Assembly: GCF_002953255.1 (NCBI RefSeq)
Contig: NZ_CP026498.1
Location: 8,363,584-8,398,174 of the forward strand
Length of the DNA stretch: 34,591 nt
Source of the DNA: Streptomyces sp. CB01881
GTDB lineage: Bacteria > Actinomycetota > Actinomycetes > Streptomycetales > Streptomycetaceae
Reading direction: 5' to 3'
The position numbers and the translations under genes are program-made. Of this stretch, positions 30,455 to 34,591 are shown piece by piece; the stretch's first letter is position 1; every line of letters begins with the position of its first letter. The notes under the pieces were generated by a model. It saw only the letters and a program-made list of their open reading frames with translations. It ran no database searches and was not told where the DNA came from.

Positions 30455-31726
30455 CTAGCCCAGCTGCTGCTCGATGGCGCGCAGCTTGCGCTCCAGCGAG
30501 TCCAGCTTGGGCATCGACAGCGTGTCGTCGTCGGCCGTCAGGTCGATGGACGAGCTGCGGTAGGACGAGGACGAGGAGGAGCTGCTGCGGTACGACTCGT
30601 CGGAGGAACCGAACGAGGAGGACGAACCGTAGGAGGAACCCGAGTCGTAGGAGGAGCCCGAGTCGTAGGAGGAACCCGAGTCGTAGGAGGAACCCGAGCC
30701 GAAGGAGGAGCCCGAGTCGTAGGAGGAGCCGAGCGACGAGGACCTGAGCGACGAGGATCCGACGGCGGCGCGCGGGCGGCGGCCGGTCTCCAGGGCGCTC
30801 AGCGGGGCGGGCTCCAGCGAGGAGGCGGCGTTCTGGGTGGTGGCGTCGGCGTCAGCGGCTAGGGCAGGCTCCGTAGCGCTTGGGCCGTCGCCGGCAGCGG
30901 TGAGCGCGGGCACCTGGCGGCCGCCACGGGCCCGGGCGAGCATGCCGCCCTGGCGGGAGATGGCCTTGAGCTCGGCGCGCTCGCGGCGGTCGGCGCTACG
31001 GGCACGCAGCTTGGCGGCCTCCTTGGCCTGACGCTCCTCGCGCACCTCCTCGACCGCCTCGTCCAGGCTGCGGACGTTCTCCAGCAGCATCAGCGACCAG
31101 GCCGCATAGGTCTCGCGGGGGGCGCGCAGCCAGCGCACGATGCGGATCTGCGGCAGCGGGCGCGGCACGAGGCCCTGCTCGCGGAGCGCGGCCTTGCGGG
31201 TCTGCTTCAGCGCCCGGTCGAACAGGATCGCGGCCGAGATCGACATGCCGGAGAAGAACTGCGGGGCGCCGTCGTGCGACACGCCGCGCGGGGCGTGGAC
31301 CCAGTTGAACCAGGCCGAGGCGATCGCGAAGACCCAGACCAGCAGGCGCGAACCGAGCGCCGCGTCACCGTGGCTGGCCTCGCGCACGGCGAGCACCGAG
31401 CAGAACATCGCCGCGCCGTCCAGGCCGAACGGGACGAGGTACTCCCAGCCGTTGGAGAGACCCAGGTTCTCCTTGCCGAAGCCCACCAGGCCGTGGAACG
31501 ACAGCGCGGCCGCGACGCCGGCGCAGCAGAACAGCAGGACGTAGGAGGAGATCCCGTAGATCATCTCCTTGCGCCGGCGGCGCTCCTCGCTGCGCTCCCA
31601 GGAGTCGCCCGAGTCCTCGGTCTTGCCGGTGTTCTTGAAACGCAGCGTCGCCACCAGGATGGCGGTGAACAGCAGGGCTGCGCCGCCGATGACGGTCCAG
31701 ACCAGCTGTATGGAGGTCAGGTTCAT
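30455..31726 (-). CDS. DUF2637 membrane protein with Ser/Gly/Tyr low-complexity repeat tail
   Basis: A 423-residue protein from ATG 31726. Four or five membrane spans lie at about 5-28, 56-82, 98-115, 128-148 and possibly 158-172, in the DUF2637 arrangement. A basic, charged helical stretch likely to form a coiled coil follows (about 218-258). Residues 323-392 are almost only Ser, Gly, Tyr, Asp and Phe, with repeated GSSYDS hexads. A short acidic-then-helical end (DSLERKLRAIEQQL) may be a second coiled coil. Some DUF2637 proteins on Streptomyces plasmids are linked to spread (Spd) functions, but no transfer genes are present here. Function is unknown. The repeat tail resembles phase-separating domains of FUS type, which is an analogy only. 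Confidence 0.85.
   Translation of the reverse strand: MNLTSIQLVWTVIGGAALLFTAILVATLRFKNTGKTEDSGDSWERSEERRRRKEMIYGISSYVLLFCCAGVAAALSFHGLVGFGKENLGLSNGWEYLVPFGLDGAAMFCSVLAVREASHGDAALGSRLLVWVFAIASAWFNWVHAPRGVSHDGAPQFFSGMSISAAILFDRALKQTRKAALREQGLVPRPLPQIRIVRWLRAPRETYAAWSLMLLENVRSLDEAVEEVREERQAKEAAKLRARSADRRERAELKAISRQGGMLARARGGRQVPALTAAGDGPSATEPALAADADATTQNAASSLEPAPLSALETGRRPRAAVGSSSLRSSSLGSSYDSGSSFGSGSSYDSGSSYDSGSSYDSGSSYGSSSSFGSSDESYRSSSSSSSSYRSSSIDLTADDDTLSMPKLDSLERKLRAIEQQLG
30593..30729 (-). repeat. 18-bp coding tandem repeats in DUF2637 gene
   Basis: The DNA repeats an 18-bp unit, seen on the plus strand as GAGTCGTAGGAGGARCCC, about five times with few changes, plus degenerate flanks. It encodes GSSYDS hexads. 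The near-identity at DNA level suggests recent expansion by slippage, so copy number may vary between strains. Confidence 0.8.
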
Positions 31727-32116
31727 TGCGGGTCGGGCCTCGGGTTTCCGCAGGGGACAGGGGGCACATGGACACAGGCGGTCAGGTTCCCTCCCCGGGA
31801 CCGGGCCTGACGGTGCGTCGTTGCTTCCGGCGCGCCCGTCCCACCCGGGCAAGGGGGCGGACGGGACACCTGTGCGGCTAGACGATATCGCGTCCGAAGG
31901 GGCGGCATGTTACGGGAGGGGAGCTTCGACCGGCCAACCGACCCGCCGGTGCCGGTCGTTGGCGGGCTCCCCGGTGGTGCCCGCCGGTGTTCGGGGTATG
32001 GGGACGGGTAGCGAGCCCGCCGGTTGGGGAGTTCGGCTACCCGGCGGGCGGGCTGATGCCCGATCATGGAGCGGTGGACCGCCAGATCGACTGGTGGTAC
32101 CAGGGGGAGGACTGGG
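31727..32116. other. 390-base divergent promoter region
   Basis: It lies between the divergent DUF2637 and TerD-type genes. An 8-bp palindrome CGATATCG (31883-31890) is the most AT-containing spot and could be part of a promoter on either strand. No gene with a ribosome site or actinobacterial codon bias is seen. Confidence 0.4.
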
Positions 32117-32875
32117 ATGGCCTCGATTTGGGAGTACCTGCGCGGGGAGCGGAACACCCTCGACCCGGGCGGGCAGCACAAGGTCACGCTCACCAAGTCG
32201 ACGCCGCAGCACGCGATCACCGGGGCTGCGGCCACCACCGGGTACCTCTACGTCAACCTGCACTGGACCACCCGGATAGGAGCCCCGCGCCCGTCCGGCC
32301 GGGACACCCTCAAGCGCTGGTTCAGCCCGCGCATCCTCAGCCCGATGGAGCCGGACTCCCAGCAGGCGGCGCAGGTCAACGTCGACCTCGACCTGGCCTG
32401 CCTGTACGAGCTCTCCGACGGCAGCCGCGGCGTGGTCCAGCCGCTCGGCGGCCTCTTCGGCGACCTCCAGCGGGTCCCCTACATCAAGCTCAGCGGCGAC
32501 GACCAGTACGGGGCGCCCTCCGGGGAGACGATGTACGTCAACCTGGAGAAGAAGGACCAGTTCAAGCGGCTGCTGATCTTCGTCTACATCTACGACGGCA
32601 CGCCCGCGTTCGAGCAGGCCAACGCGGTGGTGACGATCGTGCCGCAGACCGGCCCGCGCATCGAGATCAAGCTGGAGGAGCGGGCCGCGGCGGCGCGCTC
32701 GTGCGCGGTGGTGCTGATCGAGAACACCGGGGACAACACGCTGACGGTCCGGCGCGAGGTGCGGTACGTCAACGGGTTCCAGGCGGACATCGACCGGCTG
32801 TACGGCTTCGGGATGCAGTGGCAGCGCGGGTACAAGGGCGCCTCGGGACCTTCGGGGCCTTCAGGGCCAGAGTAG
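32117..32875 (+). CDS. divergent TerD-domain protein (tellurium-resistance-like)
   Basis: A 252-residue protein starting at ATG 32117 with GGGGAGG before it. It contains a TerD-type domain of a different branch from copies 1 and 2: VNVDLDLACLYEL replaces the DLDASALL strand, GVVQPLGGLFGDLQRVPYI follows, and the acidic loop is SGDDQYGAPSGE near residue 135, which could still bind calcium. About 60 residues with KVTLTKS precede the domain, and a Gly-Ala-Ser-Gly-Pro end carries three SGP units. A longer in-frame start at 32066 lacks a ribosome site. It is convergent with the fourth TerD-domain gene. Confidence 0.82.
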   Translation: MASIWEYLRGERNTLDPGGQHKVTLTKSTPQHAITGAAATTGYLYVNLHWTTRIGAPRPSGRDTLKRWFSPRILSPMEPDSQQAAQVNVDLDLACLYELSDGSRGVVQPLGGLFGDLQRVPYIKLSGDDQYGAPSGETMYVNLEKKDQFKRLLIFVYIYDGTPAFEQANAVVTIVPQTGPRIEIKLEERAAAARSCAVVLIENTGDNTLTVRREVRYVNGFQADIDRLYGFGMQWQRGYKGASGPSGPSGPE

Positions 32876-33084
32876 GAGCCGGAGCAGGGGGGGCGTAGGC
32901 GGGGCGCAGGCGGGCGGACGGGAGCGGACGGGGGCGCGCCGGGGCGGGCAGGGGTGCGGTTATGCCGTCGGGCGCGGGCGCGCCGGGGCGGCGGGTGTCG
33001 TCACGGGCGCGGCGGCGCCGGGGGTCGTCAAGGGTGGCCGGAGTGCCGGGTGGCCGGGGTGGTTGCCCCAGCCGGGCCCGGTGC
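32876..33084. repeat. G-rich gap with 16-bp direct repeat
   Basis: The 209-base gap between convergent TerD-type genes is strongly G-rich on the plus strand. GGGCGCGCCGGGGCGG occurs at 32932-32947 and again at 32976-32991. No clean terminator stem was found. Several G-runs could form quadruplexes. Confidence 0.5.
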
Positions 33085-34218
33085 TCAGCGCGGCTGGAAC
33101 TGCGGGCCCTGCGGCGGCAGTGCGAACTCCTCGGCGGCGGCCTGGGGCTGGGGCGGCTGCTGCTGGGGCTGCGGGCCGGTGTTCGGCTGGGGGTAGCCGT
33201 AGCCGCCGGCCTGCTGGGGCTGCTGCGGGGGCTGCGGTTGCTGGGGGTAGCCGTAGCCGGGAGGCGGCTGGTTGGGCGCCTGCTGGGGCTGGGGGTAGGG
33301 CTGCTGCTGCGGCTGCGGGTAGCCGTACCCGGGGCGCGGGGCCTGCGGCGGATAGCCGTAACCGCCCTGCTGGTGCGGTGCGGGCTGGTGCGGTGCGGCC
33401 TGCTGCGGGGCCGGCTGGGGGTAGCCGTACGCCGGCTGCCGGGTCGGGGGAGCCGGCGGTGCCGGCGGGACGGTCGGCGGGGCCGTCGGCGGCGGGGGCG
33501 TGTTGGCGGGCACGGCCGGTGCCGCCGTGGGTGGCAGGGGGACGGCCGGGGCCAGGGTGAACGTGCCGGGCTCGGCCCGGGCGGCCGGCCGCGGGTCCGG
33601 TACGGCGGTGCGCGGGTCCACCGCGGGGGCGGCCGGAGCGGCGGACCCCGCGGCCACGGAGGCCGCCGCGTCGTCCTCGACGGTGATGCCGAAGTCGGTC
33701 GCCAGGCCGATCAGCCCGGAGGCGTACCCCTGGCCGACGGCCCGGAACTTCCAGGAGCCGGCCCGGCGGTAGAGCTCGCCCGCGACGAGCGCGGTGACGT
33801 CGTCGGCCTCGGGGATCGCGAACTCGGCGAGCGCGGGCGCGCCCTCGCCGCCGGCGGCGTCGAAGAGCAGTACCCGCAGCCCGGTCACCGAGCGGAACGA
33901 ACCGCCCTCGGAGGAGCCGGCCAGTACCACCCGGTCCACCTCGGGCGGCAGCTTGCCGATCTCGGCCTCGACGGTGTCGGCGATCTCGGTGCCGCCGGAC
34001 GTCTGCTGCTTGGGCAGGTGGCGCACCAGACCGGTGGGGTGGCGCGGCTGGTTGTAGAAGACGAAGTCTGCATCCGAACGGACCCTGCCGTCGGCGCCGA
34101 GCAGCAGTGCGGAAGCGTCCACGTCCGGCGCACCGGGCGTGGCGATCCAGCGCAGCACGGCGCGGACCGCCGCCACCGGCAGTGCGATGTTGGCGCCCTT
34201 GGCCATCACGTGCGTCAT
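33085..34218 (-). CDS. TerD-domain protein with long Pro/Gln/Gly-Tyr disordered tail
   Basis: A 377-residue protein from ATG 34218 (an in-frame ATG at 34206 is the alternative). Residues 1-180 are a TerD domain with PDVDASALLLG, SDADFVFYNQPRHPTGLVRH and the C-terminal GQGYASGLIGLATDFGITVE. The GDNLTGxGxGDDE calcium loop of typical TerD proteins is absent; HLPKQQTSGGTEIADTVEAE stands in its place. Residues about 185-377 are Pro/Ala-rich and then Pro/Gln-rich with repeated GYGYPQ units, so they should be disordered. Such fusions may act as scaffolds. It is the fourth TerD-domain gene of the cluster and lies on the opposite strand to the others. Confidence 0.88.
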   Translation of the reverse strand: MTHVMAKGANIALPVAAVRAVLRWIATPGAPDVDASALLLGADGRVRSDADFVFYNQPRHPTGLVRHLPKQQTSGGTEIADTVEAEIGKLPPEVDRVVLAGSSEGGSFRSVTGLRVLLFDAAGGEGAPALAEFAIPEADDVTALVAGELYRRAGSWKFRAVGQGYASGLIGLATDFGITVEDDAAASVAAGSAAPAAPAVDPRTAVPDPRPAARAEPGTFTLAPAVPLPPTAAPAVPANTPPPPTAPPTVPPAPPAPPTRQPAYGYPQPAPQQAAPHQPAPHQQGGYGYPPQAPRPGYGYPQPQQQPYPQPQQAPNQPPPGYGYPQQPQPPQQPQQAGGYGYPQPNTGPQPQQQPPQPQAAAEEFALPPQGPQFQPR

Positions 34219-34591
34219 AGCCGACCATCCTGCCTGTTCGCCACCCCTTCGGACAACGTGACCGAAGGTGGTGAAACGGTGGGACTTTGCCAACGCTTGC
34301 GCTTTGTGAAGCGGAGGGTAACCTTCCGAGAATTCGATGTTTCGGAACCACATTCGACCGGAAGCCGTCCGTACGATGGGCGGCCAGAGGCCTCCGGGGG
34401 GTCCGGCAGGGGGGTGTCAGACGCGCGAGCCCGGGAACCACGGTGCCCGGCGGGCCGGTTAACCACGGTGAGGCCCCGCACTCCGGGGCCGGGTCCGACC
34501 GCCCCCACTCCGCCCCGGCGTCCTGTATCCAGCCCGCCCCCTCCGCCCACCCGCGCCAGACCGCCCCCTGCCCGACCGCCCCCGCCCCGGC
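34219..34591. other. 373-base region upstream of the TerD-tail gene, to window end
   Basis: No gene is supported. An inverted repeat TTCCGA (34324-34329) / TCGGAA (34342-34347) lies about 105-130 bases before the gene start and could be promoter-associated. AACCACGGTG occurs twice (34436-34445 and 34461-34470). A 7-bp hairpin GGCCCCG/CGGGGCC (34472-34490) may end a gene lying beyond the window. The last 80 bases are C-rich. Confidence 0.4.

Noticed and set aside
30593..30729. Tandem 18-bp repeats as a possible CRISPR or origin iteron array
   Set aside because: The repeats are contiguous without spacers, are in frame with the DUF2637 gene and encode GSSYDS units, so a coding minisatellite explains them.
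30455..31726. DUF2637 gene as evidence of an integrated conjugative plasmid
   Set aside because: No TraB, integrase, replication gene or att-like repeat is seen nearby, so plasmid-type Spd function is not supported here.
34215..34550. 111-codon minus-strand frame upstream of the TerD-tail gene
   Set aside because: It lies in promoter DNA, has no ribosome site or recognisable domain, and overlaps the start of the real gene.

Overview
The window is very GC-rich actinobacterial chromosome. Most genes start ATG or GTG after GGAGG-type ribosome sites. The gene content and order (fabD-fabH-acpP-fabF with a PucR-type FasR regulator; aceE next to a DUF3052 gene, an AhpE-like peroxiredoxin, two terD genes and a TerC-like gene) point to Streptomycetaceae (Streptomyces or a close relative such as Kitasatospora). 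No tRNA, rRNA, CRISPR array, insertion sequence or phage gene was recognised.

Layout. (1) 1-4254, minus strand: type II fatty-acid synthase operon fasR, fabD, fabH, acpP, fabF (fabF is cut by the window edge), with two tandem hairpins between acpP and fabF. (2) 4347-9313: small metabolic and regulatory genes: a pirin, a class-C-like serine hydrolase, a MerR regulator overlapping an aldo/keto reductase, and a TIGR03086 protein divergent from a WYL regulator. Operator-like dyads sit where expected. (3) 9366-18171, minus strand: two paralogous secreted DUF1023 alpha/beta hydrolases flank a YjbR-like gene, a two-gene operon of a galactose-oxidase-like copper enzyme and a DyP peroxidase, and a membrane acyltransferase. 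The peroxidase carries four tandem repeats at its C-terminus that look like a hemopexin-type propeller. (4) 18291-20284, minus strand: a NarL-type two-component system. A 21-bp element is shared by its own upstream region and that of the second hydrolase. (5) 20369-22935: TetR regulator divergent from a DHA2-type efflux pump, with an array of GACN4GTC dyads at an exact 17-bp period between them. (6) 23094-25839, minus strand: aceE, broken by an apparent 5-nt deletion. (7) 26356-34218: DUF3052, AhpE-like peroxiredoxin, four TerD-domain genes, a TerC/DUF475 membrane protein and a DUF2637 membrane protein. Two of these end in long low-complexity tails.

How the genes work together. The fab operon is housekeeping lipid synthesis under a local activator. 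The copper oxidase should make hydrogen peroxide and the co-transcribed DyP should use it, so these two genes are the best candidate for an uncharacterised functional unit, perhaps acting at the cell surface. The shared 21-bp element suggests that the two-component system controls the hydrolase/acyltransferase pair. The ter cluster is a stress-type module in which calcium-binding TerD proteins accompany a membrane TerC-like protein and two proteins with disordered tails. All functions are inferred from sequence; no database search was possible.
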